Assembly (NCBI RefSeq): GCF_004310295.1
Contig: NZ_SISB01000037.1
Coordinates: 1 to 63,607, forward strand
DNA from: Pseudomonas sp. BGI-2
GTDB taxonomy: Bacteria > Pseudomonadota > Gammaproteobacteria > Pseudomonadales > Pseudomonadaceae
Direction of reading: 5' to 3'
DNA length: 63,607 nt
Below the pieces are notes generated by a model that was given only the letters and a program-made list of their open reading frames with translations, made no database searches and was not told the origin of the DNA. The position numbers were made by a program, and so were the translations under genes. Shown piece by piece: positions 33,650 through 41,625 of the stretch. The first letter of the stretch is position 1, and each line of letters opens with the position of its first letter.

Positions 33650-34870
33650 CTAGTCACCCGGCACCCACGCTGTGAGTAACAAAGTCGTCGCGAATCCCGG
33701 CATCGGTGGCGTCATCCAGCGCCGGGCCCGCCCGCGACCAAACGCCTGCACTTTTCCGGCGGTGGCCAGCGCGTCGAGCGAACGCTGCACGGTGCGCTGA
33801 CTGGCTTTCAGCGCCAAGGCGAGCGCAGAACTGGACCACGACTCGCCGTCGGCGAGGAAGGCGAGTAGCGCCGCCTGCGGTTCTTCGATGGGCCGCGCCA
33901 ACACCACAACGTCGTCCGCAACCCGTGGTTGCAGCGCAAACCCGCGTTTCGTCGCGCTGACACCGGCCAGCGGATCCAGCGCCGCGCGAAGTCGACCGAT
34001 TTCGACGCGCAGGCGCGCTCGATGGGACTCATCGGTGAGCTTCAAGCGAAAGGCCTGGGTGATCAGCGCTTCCCTTGCCACATCCCCGGGCCAGGCTTCG
34101 GCCAACGCCCGCACGAGGGTAAACAACACCGGGCGTTTGGCCAGGGACACCGACATTCCAGCGCCGCGCACGCCGTATCGGCACGCGTCCACCACCAGGG
34201 ATGTTGACCCGAGCAGCGCTTGCACTTCATCCAGCAACAGGGGGCGTTCTTCACCACGAGCAATCAGGCGCGCTGCGGGCGTGTTGAGGACTTGAGCGGC
34301 GTGTGCGACCTCGGCGGTCAGTGCGGGAATACCGGCGTAGAACGCAGCACGCTGAGCCCTTTCGAGGGCAGAGCGCGCCCTTTTTGTTTCGAGTCGCCGC
34401 ACGGCGATCCCCGCCACCACCAGCTCATGAACGGCGCGCAATGCCGGTGGCAGTGGCGCAGGGTCAAGCTCGGCGAGCAGCCCTTCGACCTCATCAAGAT
34501 GCCCGATCAACAACAACCGTCGAATCTGCAAATACCGCGCATGGGCCGCATTCAGGCCATCGCCATGCGCCTCCAGCGTCACTCGCGCCGCTTCGAGCGC
34601 TTTCACCGGCCAACCCAGATCTCGTGAAGCCAGGGCAATTTCGGCCTCGGCAACCACGCACCGCGCGCGGGCCACTGGCGCTTTCGGACCGAAGGCGCGC
34701 GCGGCACTGCGCACCAATTCCTTTGCCCGAACCAGATCGCCCAACTGCGCCATGGCGATACCGCGAAGCGCCAATGCCGGTGCATCGTCGCGTAGGGCAA
34801 CCCGGTTCAGCGCACCCAAGGGATCACCCGCTGCGAGAGCGTGCGCTGCAGCGGTAATCAGCGAGTCCAT
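33650..34870 (-). CDS. HTH regulator with helical repeat sensor
   Basis: A 406-residue protein. Residues 1-230 are made of Ala/Leu-rich helical hairpins like TPR repeats. Residues 235-320 resemble an OmpR/SARP-type winged helix (RPVLFTLVRALAEAWPGDVARE, then RLRVEIGRLRAALDPL). A second winged-helix-like part lies at about 340-385 (SSSALALALKASQRTVQRSLDAL). The composition suggests a transcription factor with a ligand- or protein-binding N-domain. Target genes are unknown; the adjacent beta-propeller gene is the nearest candidate. Confidence 0.65.
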   Translation of the reverse strand: MDSLITAAAHALAAGDPLGALNRVALRDDAPALALRGIAMAQLGDLVRAKELVRSAARAFGPKAPVARARCVVAEAEIALASRDLGWPVKALEAARVTLEAHGDGLNAAHARYLQIRRLLLIGHLDEVEGLLAELDPAPLPPALRAVHELVVAGIAVRRLETKRARSALERAQRAAFYAGIPALTAEVAHAAQVLNTPAARLIARGEERPLLLDEVQALLGSTSLVVDACRYGVRGAGMSVSLAKRPVLFTLVRALAEAWPGDVAREALITQAFRLKLTDESHRARLRVEIGRLRAALDPLAGVSATKRGFALQPRVADDVVVLARPIEEPQAALLAFLADGESWSSSALALALKASQRTVQRSLDALATAGKVQAFGRGRARRWMTPPMPGFATTLLLTAWVPGD

Positions 34871-34965
34871 TTGAAATGCGCCACACGTGCCACTCCCACG
34901 GTTCGATGCCCGTTGATGAGTCTATCTCACGCCCACCAAACAGCCCGCCGGTAAAGCGCAATCCC

Positions 34966-35040
34966 TGTGGGTGTGAGCCTGCTCGCGATGATGGCGGTGT
35001 TTCAGTCGGTATCAATGTTGGCTGATACACCGCCATTACG
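34966..35040. repeat. REP arm, partial
   Basis: GTGTGAGCCTGCTCGCGATG is a clear left arm; the right arm is degraded to CACCGCCATTACG. It lies between two regulator genes. Confidence 0.6.
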
Positions 35041-35087
35041 CCCTGAGCCTTTCCGTCAACGCGGTTTTGCTGTGTCCAGCTCGCTGG

Positions 35088-35917
35088 TCATCGCGGGCGT
35101 TTGGCCTCCTGCACCCACTCGCGCGGGCTAGTGCCGGTTTTACGACGAAAAGCCCGGGCCAACGCCGAGGGGCTTTCATAACCGACTTCATCAGCGATCA
35201 GCGCAATGGACTTGCCTTCGCGCAAGCGTTTCTGCGCCAGGCTGATCCGCCAGCTCACCAGGTAGTCGACCGGCGTCTGCCCCACCACCGAGCGAAAGTA
35301 TTCGGCGAAACTGGCGCGGGACATGTTGGCCGCCGCCGACAGTTCGGCCACGGTCCAGGCCTTGCCGGGCGAGTCGTGCATCAGGCTCAAGGGGCGCGCC
35401 AGGCGCGGGTCGGCGAGACCGGCCATCATGCCGGGCGTCTGATCCCGGCTGGTCAGAATGTGCCGCAACAACTGAATCACCAGCAGTTCGAACAGTCGGT
35501 CCATCATCGCTTCGCGACCACAAATGCCGCCGAACGCCTCGCTGAACAGCCAGTCCAGCGTACCGGCCATCGTCGGGATGCTGTCGAGTTTGAGCACCAG
35601 GTACTCAGGCAGCGCGGCGGCCAAAGCATTGCCCGACCCACCGTCGAATTCCAGGGTGGCGCACACCAGTTGAGTGCCCGACGCTTCGCTGGCGAACAAC
35701 CGATGACGATAAGGCCGCGGAAAAGAATCAGCGTTGGCTCGTTGAGCTGAAGGTCTCGCTCATCGGCCAGTCTGAGCGTCAGTTCGCCGGCCTGAAGCAA
35801 ATGCAGGTGCCCGGTGGCCTGATAACCATCAAAGGCCGTGGCACCACAAAAATCCCCACTGTGGAAAGTTCCGGCACTGACACCGAAATGCGTGAGCAAG
35901 GTGGACAAGCGATCCAT
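35088..35917 (-). pseudogene. Frameshifted AraC family regulator
   Basis: The gene starts at 35917 with a cupin_6-type N-domain (GDFCGATAFDGYQATGHLHLL) and ends at 35088 with a full AraC DNA-binding domain (about 100 residues, ending TGTSPREWVQEAKRPR). The frame breaks at a run of four T (plus-strand A, 35721-35724); five would restore LILFPRPYRHRLF and an ORF of about 276 codons. The family normally regulates a divergent gene, here the AhpD-like gene at 36052, which is itself broken. The break may be real or a homopolymer error. Confidence 0.75.
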
Positions 35918-36051
35918 GGAACGACTCCCGGGGACATATCTGGACGATCTGTCGCATATCCTCGACGTTTTGCACCCTCAAGGCCAGCGTTGATCAATAG
36001 CATGGACCCCGTACCCAGCGCATACCGCGCTTGAATCTACGGAGCATCACC

Positions 36052-36570
36052 ATGAGCTGAATCACCACCCTGAGCCTTGAACACGCCACCGACACCACCC
36101 GCCCGCTGCTGGAAGGCGTGTAGAAAAAAATAGGCTTCTTGCCCAACGTCTTCAAGACACTGGCCCATGCCCCCGCCGTACTTGCTGCCTATCTGCAACA
36201 GTCGGTAGCCCTGGGCAAAACGTCCCTGAGCGGCCCTGAGAAAGAAGCCATTTTTTTGGCCACTTCGCAGGTCAATGGTTGCGACTACTGCTTGGCGGCG
36301 CACACCCTGTTTGCCGGCAAGGTCGGGCTGTCCGCACAAGACATCCTTAGTGCCCGGCAGGGCCAACTCAATGCCTTCGCCACGCTGGCCCAGCAGATTA
36401 CTGAAAGTCGCGGCCACTTGAGCAACGAGCAAATTGAAGCGGCGCGTGCAGCCGGTATCACCGACGCCAAGATCATCGAGGTGGTCGCCCACATTGCCTC
36501 GCAGACCCTGACCAACTACCTCAACAATCTGGCCCTGACCGAGATCGACTTCCCTGCGATCGACGCTTGA
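36052..36570 (+). pseudogene. AhpD-like carboxymuconolactone decarboxylase gene with two stops
   Basis: The ATG at 36052 has a GGAG site and opens a frame that reads through the AhpD/CMD family sequence, including the redox motif CDYCLAAH, to a stop at 36570. Codon 3 is TGA and codon 24 is TAG. Both would be explained by C-to-T changes from CGA and CAG, and the flanking residues fit the family. The remaining ORF could start internally at a TTG (36139), which would omit the first helix. It is divergent from the frameshifted AraC regulator. Confidence 0.75.
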
Positions 36571-36600
36571 ATCGCATCTCGAATCCGAGGAGTACACACC

Positions 36601-36852
36601 ATGAGCACTGTGACGCTTTACACCACTGACACCTGCCCCTACTGCCGCAATGCCAAGGCATTGCTGGCCAGCAAAGGCATCGCCACCCGGGAAATAAACA
36701 TTCAGTCGGACCCCCGCAGATTCCAGGAGATGCTCACCCGCAGCGGTCGTCGCAGCGTGCCGCAAATATTTATCGGTGACACCCATGTCGCAGGCTTCGA
36801 CGACCTGGCCAAACTGGACCGTCAAGGTGCCTTGTTGTCGATGCTGGCCTGA
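36601..36852 (+). CDS. grxC: Glutaredoxin 3
   Basis: An 83-residue glutaredoxin with the dithiol active site CPYC (residues 13-16), the cis-proline block RSVPQIFIG (about 51-59) and the GSH-binding GFDDL end. It reduces protein disulfides or glutathionylated cysteines using GSH in the cytoplasm. It lies 30 bases after the broken AhpD-like gene, in the same direction, so it may be the second gene of that operon. A hairpin at 36879 follows. Confidence 0.9.
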   Translation: MSTVTLYTTDTCPYCRNAKALLASKGIATREINIQSDPRRFQEMLTRSGRRSVPQIFIGDTHVAGFDDLAKLDRQGALLSMLA

Positions 36853-36878
36853 AGCAGTGATCCAGAGCCCCCTTTCCT

Positions 36879-36912
36879 GGCAAGACTTCTATCACCCCAT
36901 GGAAGTCTTGCC
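36879..36912. terminator. Hairpin after grxC
   Basis: GGCAAGACTTC pairs with GAAGTCTTGCC, 27 bases after the glutaredoxin stop. The T run after it is weak (GGTCGTTTTG), so it may work only partly. Confidence 0.6.
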
Positions 36913-37008
36913 GGTCGTTTTGCCACTATTCAATTAAATTCTGGCTAGCTGTACGATGACCGACGATGGGTTGCTGATAGGCCGACAAGCCTTCCGCATC
37001 TGAACAAC

Positions 37009-37045
37009 AAAAATCCCGCCCAGGAACACCTGAGCGGGATTTTTT
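37009..37045. terminator. Rho-independent terminator
   Basis: AAATCCCGC and CAGG pair with CCTG and GCGGGATTT around AACA, and T runs flank the stem on both sides, so it can end both the minus-strand dehydrogenase gene and plus-strand transcripts. Confidence 0.8.
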
Positions 37046-37056
37046 ATGCCAACAAT

Positions 37057-38259
37057 TTAGGCAATCGGGATCAGCGGATCAGCGGCTGCCCATGCCGTTT
37101 CGCGATTGGCCACCGGAGGGTAGATCCACACGGTGTTGATCTGGGTTTTCAGCGACTTGCCTTCCTCCTTGACTAGTTTGACCTGGCGGTCCCAACCTTC
37201 GGTGTAGACCGCACCCCAGGCCCCCAAATCCAGGCAGGTCACGTACTTCGGCTGACTGTACGGCGTCGGGTCCACGCCGAGGATCTGCGCGGCGACGTTG
37301 TTGCCCGCATGCCGGCCCAGGACGATGGCGTGTTGGCACGTCATCAGGGCGTAGTTACCGATGTCATCAGACGCGGCGTAAGCCACATCGCCCGTGGCGA
37401 AAATGTCGTCCTGGCCGATGACTTTCAGATGCGCGTCGACGTGCAGGCGGCCGAGGTGATCGCGTTCGGCCGGGATCTGCTCGGTCAGCGAGCTGGCCCG
37501 CACACCAGTGGTCCAGACCACAGTCTTTGCGTCGATGCGTTGGCCATCGGCCAGGGTCACACCGTTTTCATCGACGGCAACCACCGAAGACTTCAAGCGC
37601 CATTGCACGCCCAGCTCAGTGCTGGCTTCGGCGATCGACTGGGCGATTTCGCTGCCCATGGACGCACCGACTTTTTCACCGCGATCAACGATGCTCACTT
37701 CAATGTCGGCCTTGTCACCGAGGATGGCCCGCAAGCGCGCCGGCATTTCAGTCGCCGTTTCAATCCCGGTGAAACCGCCACCGGCCACCACCACGGTGTT
37801 ACGCGCCTTGCTGTCTGGCAGCTTGGCCAGGGATTTCAGATGGTTTTCCAAGCGGATGGCTTGTTCAATCTGGTCCACGTCGAAGGCATGTTCGGCCACG
37901 CCCGGGGTGTTGGGCAACGCAAGACCGCTGCCGGTGGCCAGAACGAGTTTGTCGTAGCTGCACACTTGTTTGGCACCCGACGCATCGGTGTAGCCAACGT
38001 GTTTTTGCTGCACATCGATGGTTTCTGCGGCGCCCTTGATGAACTTCACACCGACGGCATCGAACAGCTCACCGATCGGTGCGGCGAGTTGATGAGCATT
38101 CGGCTCGTAGAAACGCGGACGTACACGCAGCTCGGCCTGAGGCGCCAGTACCGTGACTTCTACGTCGTTATGATTATGGATGTCGAACAGGCGCGTGGCG
38201 CTTAATGCCGTCCACATGCCACCGAAACCTGCGCCGATGACCAGAATGTGCTGTTTCAT
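37057..38259 (-). CDS. NDH-2-like FAD/NAD(P)-dependent oxidoreductase
   Basis: A 400-residue flavoprotein of the NADH dehydrogenase II / FCSD-like fold: an FAD motif (VIGAGFGGMW, residues 6-15), a second dinucleotide motif (VVAGGGFTGIE, about 157-167), a WTTGVRASSL block (about 250) and FATGDVAYA (about 287). It probably passes electrons from NAD(P)H to quinone or another acceptor; a C-terminal membrane helix is not evident. It is divergent from an Rrf2 regulator, with about 256 bases in between, suggesting redox or nitric oxide control. Confidence 0.85.
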   Translation of the reverse strand: MKQHILVIGAGFGGMWTALSATRLFDIHNHNDVEVTVLAPQAELRVRPRFYEPNAHQLAAPIGELFDAVGVKFIKGAAETIDVQQKHVGYTDASGAKQVCSYDKLVLATGSGLALPNTPGVAEHAFDVDQIEQAIRLENHLKSLAKLPDSKARNTVVVAGGGFTGIETATEMPARLRAILGDKADIEVSIVDRGEKVGASMGSEIAQSIAEASTELGVQWRLKSSVVAVDENGVTLADGQRIDAKTVVWTTGVRASSLTEQIPAERDHLGRLHVDAHLKVIGQDDIFATGDVAYAASDDIGNYALMTCQHAIVLGRHAGNNVAAQILGVDPTPYSQPKYVTCLDLGAWGAVYTEGWDRQVKLVKEEGKSLKTQINTVWIYPPVANRETAWAAADPLIPIA

Positions 38260-38515
38260 TGTTTAACTCCGAAGAAGACCAAAGGCTGAACCCGTCGCCG
38301 AGCTGACAACGGCGACTATAGTGATCCGAGTTGCGAGAAGCAACGACCTTCTATCGATGCTTGTCATCACAAATCCAGATACCTCGATAATTCAGACAAA
38401 AGCCATGGTCTATAAGCAGCACAGGACAGACAGACGATTTAACCCATGCCGATGGCTCGTTGCACCTGCAACCATCGGCTGGTAACATTGGCGAATCATT
38501 CAGTCGGAGATAACC

Positions 38516-39085
38516 ATGTCTCTTTACAGCGCAGGCGTTGAATATGGCATTCATTGCCTGCTTTTTCTGGTAGGCGATTACGGCGATAGCCGTGAGGCGA
38601 GCGTGCGCGACCTCGCTGAGCTGCAAGGCGTGCCGCTGGATTACCTGGCGAAAATCTTCACCAAGCTGGCCAAGGCCAAACTGGTGGTGGCGACCGAAGG
38701 CGTGCGCGGCGGGTTCAAGCTTGCACGGCCGGCTGACGAAATCAGCGTGCTGGATATCGTTAACGCCATCGATGGCCAAAAGCTGATCTTCGATTGCCGT
38801 GATATCCGCGAGCGTTGTGCGCTGTTTGACGGTTCACCGCCGACATGGGCCGTGGAAGGTCATTGCTCGGTGCATGCGGTGATGATGACCGCGCAGCAAC
38901 GCATGGAAGACGCCCTCGCCCAGCAGACCATTCTCGACCTGGCCCGAAGGGTCGGACGTAAAGCCCCGGCCGACTTCGGCGCCCAGGTGGACACCTGGAT
39001 GAATGATCGTCGGGAAAAGAAAAGCAGCACCAGCACGTCGGTCGATCAGGAGCAGATCATCCCGGTGACCGATATTTCTGAATGA
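38516..39085 (+). CDS. Rrf2 family transcriptional regulator
   Basis: A 189-residue regulator with an N-terminal winged helix of the Rrf2 type (residues 3-80, ending GGFKLARP). The middle has cysteines that could hold an iron-sulfur cluster (Cys about 98, 105 and 121: DCRDIRERC, GHCSV), as in NsrR and RirA. The C-terminal tail of about 50 residues is hydrophilic. It likely represses the divergent oxidoreductase until NO, iron or oxidants alter the cluster. Confidence 0.85.
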   Translation: MSLYSAGVEYGIHCLLFLVGDYGDSREASVRDLAELQGVPLDYLAKIFTKLAKAKLVVATEGVRGGFKLARPADEISVLDIVNAIDGQKLIFDCRDIRERCALFDGSPPTWAVEGHCSVHAVMMTAQQRMEDALAQQTILDLARRVGRKAPADFGAQVDTWMNDRREKKSSTSTSVDQEQIIPVTDISE

Positions 39086-39147
39086 ATGCGAAGGTCACAG
39101 GCTGGCCTATGGGCAAACCGGATCGGAGCGCTCTATGATTAAACCCC

Positions 39148-39549
39148 ATGACGACCCTGCCTGCGATTCGCCAACCCTGCCCGCCCGGCGCCTGCGACTG
39201 CGGGCGTGACCCGCTGCTGGAAACACCGGGCGCGGACGTGCGCATCCTGCTGCTGACCCGCGCGGAAGAAAAACGCCTGATCGAACGCCTGGAAACCCTC
39301 CAGAGCCTGGCGGAACTGGAAAAATTGCAAAACCGCATGTACGCACAACTGGGCATCCGCGTGGACATCGCCCCAAGCTTCAACGAAGTGCGGACCATGC
39401 GCGGCATCAGCATCACCCTTGGCGAATTGCCCGGCCTGTGCCGCAAAACCCGACAGTCAATCCCCGCCGCCATCCGCCGCAGCCTCGAGAAGCGCCCGCA
39501 GATTGCCTACGAGATTCTCAACGCCAACGACCTGTTGCGCGACGCCTGA
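39148..39549 (+). CDS. Hypothetical protein with N-terminal Cys motif
   Basis: A 133-residue protein. The N-terminus has CPPGACDCGR (Cys 11, 16, 18), which may bind iron-sulfur or zinc. The rest is helical with an EEKRLIERLETLQSL coiled-coil-like stretch (about residues 40-65). I do not know the family name. It is followed after ten bases by an HD-domain gene, so the two may be co-transcribed. Confidence 0.55.
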   Translation: MTTLPAIRQPCPPGACDCGRDPLLETPGADVRILLLTRAEEKRLIERLETLQSLAELEKLQNRMYAQLGIRVDIAPSFNEVRTMRGISITLGELPGLCRKTRQSIPAAIRRSLEKRPQIAYEILNANDLLRDA

Positions 39550-39559
39550 GGTCAGCCCC

Positions 39560-40099
39560 ATGAACCTCGTTCTCAAATTCCCCGTGACAGACGAAATACT
39601 GACGTCGTATGCCTTGGCGATTGGCGCTGACCTTCCGGGTTATCGCAATCACATTTATCGGGTGCTGAACTTCTACAGCGCCATCAGCGGCATTGAAGGC
39701 CTGCCCTCCGAGGCCGTGCAAATCGCGGCGGCGTTTCATGACCTGGGCATCTGGACGGATGGAACCATCGATTACCTGGAACCCTCGGTTCGCCTGGCCA
39801 CCGACTATCTCGCCAACCGGCAACTGTCGCACTTGAACGGCGAAGTGACGGCGCTGATCCTGGAACACCACAAAGTGCGGCCCTACGCTGCCGATCATGC
39901 GCTCAACGTCGAGCCCTTCCGGCGCGCCGATGTCATTGATGTGTCCCTCGGGCTGCTGACGTTCGGCCTGCCACGGGTCTACATCAAAACGGTGAAATCG
40001 GCCCTGCCCAATCATGGATTTCACTGGATGCTGCTCAGGCAAACCGCTCGCCAATTCCTTCGTTCGCCACTCAAGCCATTGCCCATGTTTCGCTGGTGA
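39560..40099 (+). CDS. HD domain phosphohydrolase-like protein
   Basis: A 179-residue HD-type protein: an early His (HIYRV, about 31), the HD pair in AAFHDLGIWTD (about 60), and a later EHHKV (about 103) fit the metal-binding pattern of HD hydrolases. The second half is helical. It probably acts on a nucleotide or other phosphate, but the substrate is unknown. The ATG at 39560 is chosen because the frame above lies inside the previous gene. Confidence 0.65.
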   Translation: MNLVLKFPVTDEILTSYALAIGADLPGYRNHIYRVLNFYSAISGIEGLPSEAVQIAAAFHDLGIWTDGTIDYLEPSVRLATDYLANRQLSHLNGEVTALILEHHKVRPYAADHALNVEPFRRADVIDVSLGLLTFGLPRVYIKTVKSALPNHGFHWMLLRQTARQFLRSPLKPLPMFRW

Positions 40100-40292
40100 A
40101 ACAGGTGTCGGCCACGACGTTGCCCATTCCTTGAAAAGGCCCTTTAACAGGATCAGCGGTCATACACAGACGGCCAAGCGCTGCTATGCCTTCACAAGGG
40201 GCAAGAAGCTGTAGACACAGCGTCACCGTGGTCCCGGCGCCAACCCGGTGCGCACAGACAAACAGGTGCCAATCCGTTGAAGGAGGTGGCAA

Positions 40293-40571
40293 ATGTTATT
40301 CATCGTCAGTTGGTCGATCAATTCGGACAACCGTAACAAGGCGATCGAGCGTTTCCTCAAGACCGGGGCCGTTCCACCTGCTGGCGTCAAGATGCTCGGG
40401 CGCTGGCATGCCGTCGGTGGTTCGAGCGGTTTTGGCGTAGCAGAGGCCAGTGATCTGGTGCCGATTCAGAAGTGGGTGCTGGAATGGAACGACATCATGA
40501 AGATGGACGTCCAGGCGGCACTGACCGATGAACAGATGGCGCCGCTGCTGGCGGGCACGGTCGGCAAGTAG
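40293..40571 (+). CDS. DUF3303 family protein
   Basis: A 92-residue protein with the DUF3303 features MLFIVSWSI, GRWHAVGGSSGFGVAEA and WNDIMKMDV. The fold is ferredoxin-like; the function is unknown. The ribosome site GAAGGAGG is close to ideal, which suggests high expression. It stands alone between an HD-domain gene and a lipoprotein gene. Confidence 0.8.
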   Translation: MLFIVSWSINSDNRNKAIERFLKTGAVPPAGVKMLGRWHAVGGSSGFGVAEASDLVPIQKWVLEWNDIMKMDVQAALTDEQMAPLLAGTVGK

Positions 40572-40750
40572 AGGTCATCGGGCGGCGGGTACTGCTCGCC
40601 GCCTCTCGACCCGAAAACACGTTCATGACTGACTGGAAAATTCGGCGGGCGAACCTACGCTCATCGCGAAGGAGCCGGTTTTCAGCCAGGGTTTTCTTGC
40701 CTGGACTGGCCGGGCCGACCCTGCACTGCCCCCCACGGAGTAGAAAGCAT

Positions 40751-41425
40751 ATGAACCTGTCGCAGAGACTGTTCATCGGCGCTGCACTTGCCAGCCTGTT
40801 GCTCGGCGGGTGCACCTCGAAAATCACCGAAAAAGACCAGTACTCAGGCTTCCTGTCCAACTACAACAACTTGCAGCAAGTCACCACCACCAGCGGCGAG
40901 ACCGCCATGCGCTGGGTTAGCCCGTCGTGGAATCCGGATGCCTACAACACCGTCGCGTTCAACAAGCTTGAGCTGTACCCGGCGCCGCAGCCCAACGAGC
41001 GGGTCAATCGGCAAACCCTGGATGAACTGCAGAACTACATGACCAGCAAGGCCAAAAGCGTGCTGGGCCAGAAATACCGGGTGGTATCGAGCGCAAAAGC
41101 AGCACCGGTCGGTTCGAAAACCCTGATTATGCGCTCGGCGATCACCGGGGTGAACGCCGAAAACGAAGGCATGAAATGGTATGAAGTGGTGCCTGTCGCG
41201 GCCGTGGTCGGTGGTGTTTCCGCTGCCAGCGGGCATCGGGATCAGGACACCACGTTGTTCATTGAGGCCGAGTTTATCGATGCGAGCAACAACCAGACCG
41301 TGGCCAAGGTTGTGCGCAAGGTGTTTGGCAGCACCCTGGAAAATGCCAGCCAGAAAATCACCGCCAAAGACTTCAAGGTAGCGATCGACAAACTGACCAG
41401 CGATTTGCAGGCGTTTTTCCGCTAA
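40751..41425 (+). CDS. DUF3313 family lipoprotein
   Basis: A 224-residue lipoprotein: hydrophobic residues 7-18, lipobox LLLGGC (Cys 21), then the DUF3313 domain with YSGFLSNYNNL and a late GHRDQDTTLFIEAEF block. It is anchored in the outer membrane; its role is unknown. The longer frame from 40625 is not needed, since the signal peptide starts at this ATG. Confidence 0.8.
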   Translation: MNLSQRLFIGAALASLLLGGCTSKITEKDQYSGFLSNYNNLQQVTTTSGETAMRWVSPSWNPDAYNTVAFNKLELYPAPQPNERVNRQTLDELQNYMTSKAKSVLGQKYRVVSSAKAAPVGSKTLIMRSAITGVNAENEGMKWYEVVPVAAVVGGVSAASGHRDQDTTLFIEAEFIDASNNQTVAKVVRKVFGSTLENASQKITAKDFKVAIDKLTSDLQAFFR

Positions 41426-41434
41426 CGGCAATCT

Positions 41435-41606
41435 TGTAGCAGCTGCCCTGTGGCGAGGGGATTTATCCCCGTTCGGCTGCGAAGCAGTCGTAAAACCTGA
41501 ACGCACGGTCTATCTGATGCACCGCGTCGTCTTAATTCACGACTGCTTCGCAGCCGAACGGGGATAAATCCCCTCGCCACAACGCGTTGCTCGGCAGCTG
41601 CTACAA
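41435..41606. repeat. MITE-like palindromic element
   Basis: Outer arms TGTAGCAGCTGCC and GGCAGCTGCTACA, and inner arms GGCGAGGGGATTTATCCCCG and CGGGGATAAATCCCCTCGCC with CGAAGCAGTCG/CGACTGCTTCG, pair over almost the whole length. It is the clean core of the family also seen at 28440 and 48208, and lies between two genes that point toward each other. Confidence 0.75.
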
Positions 41607-41625
41607 AGGGGCGGCTAATCAGGGG

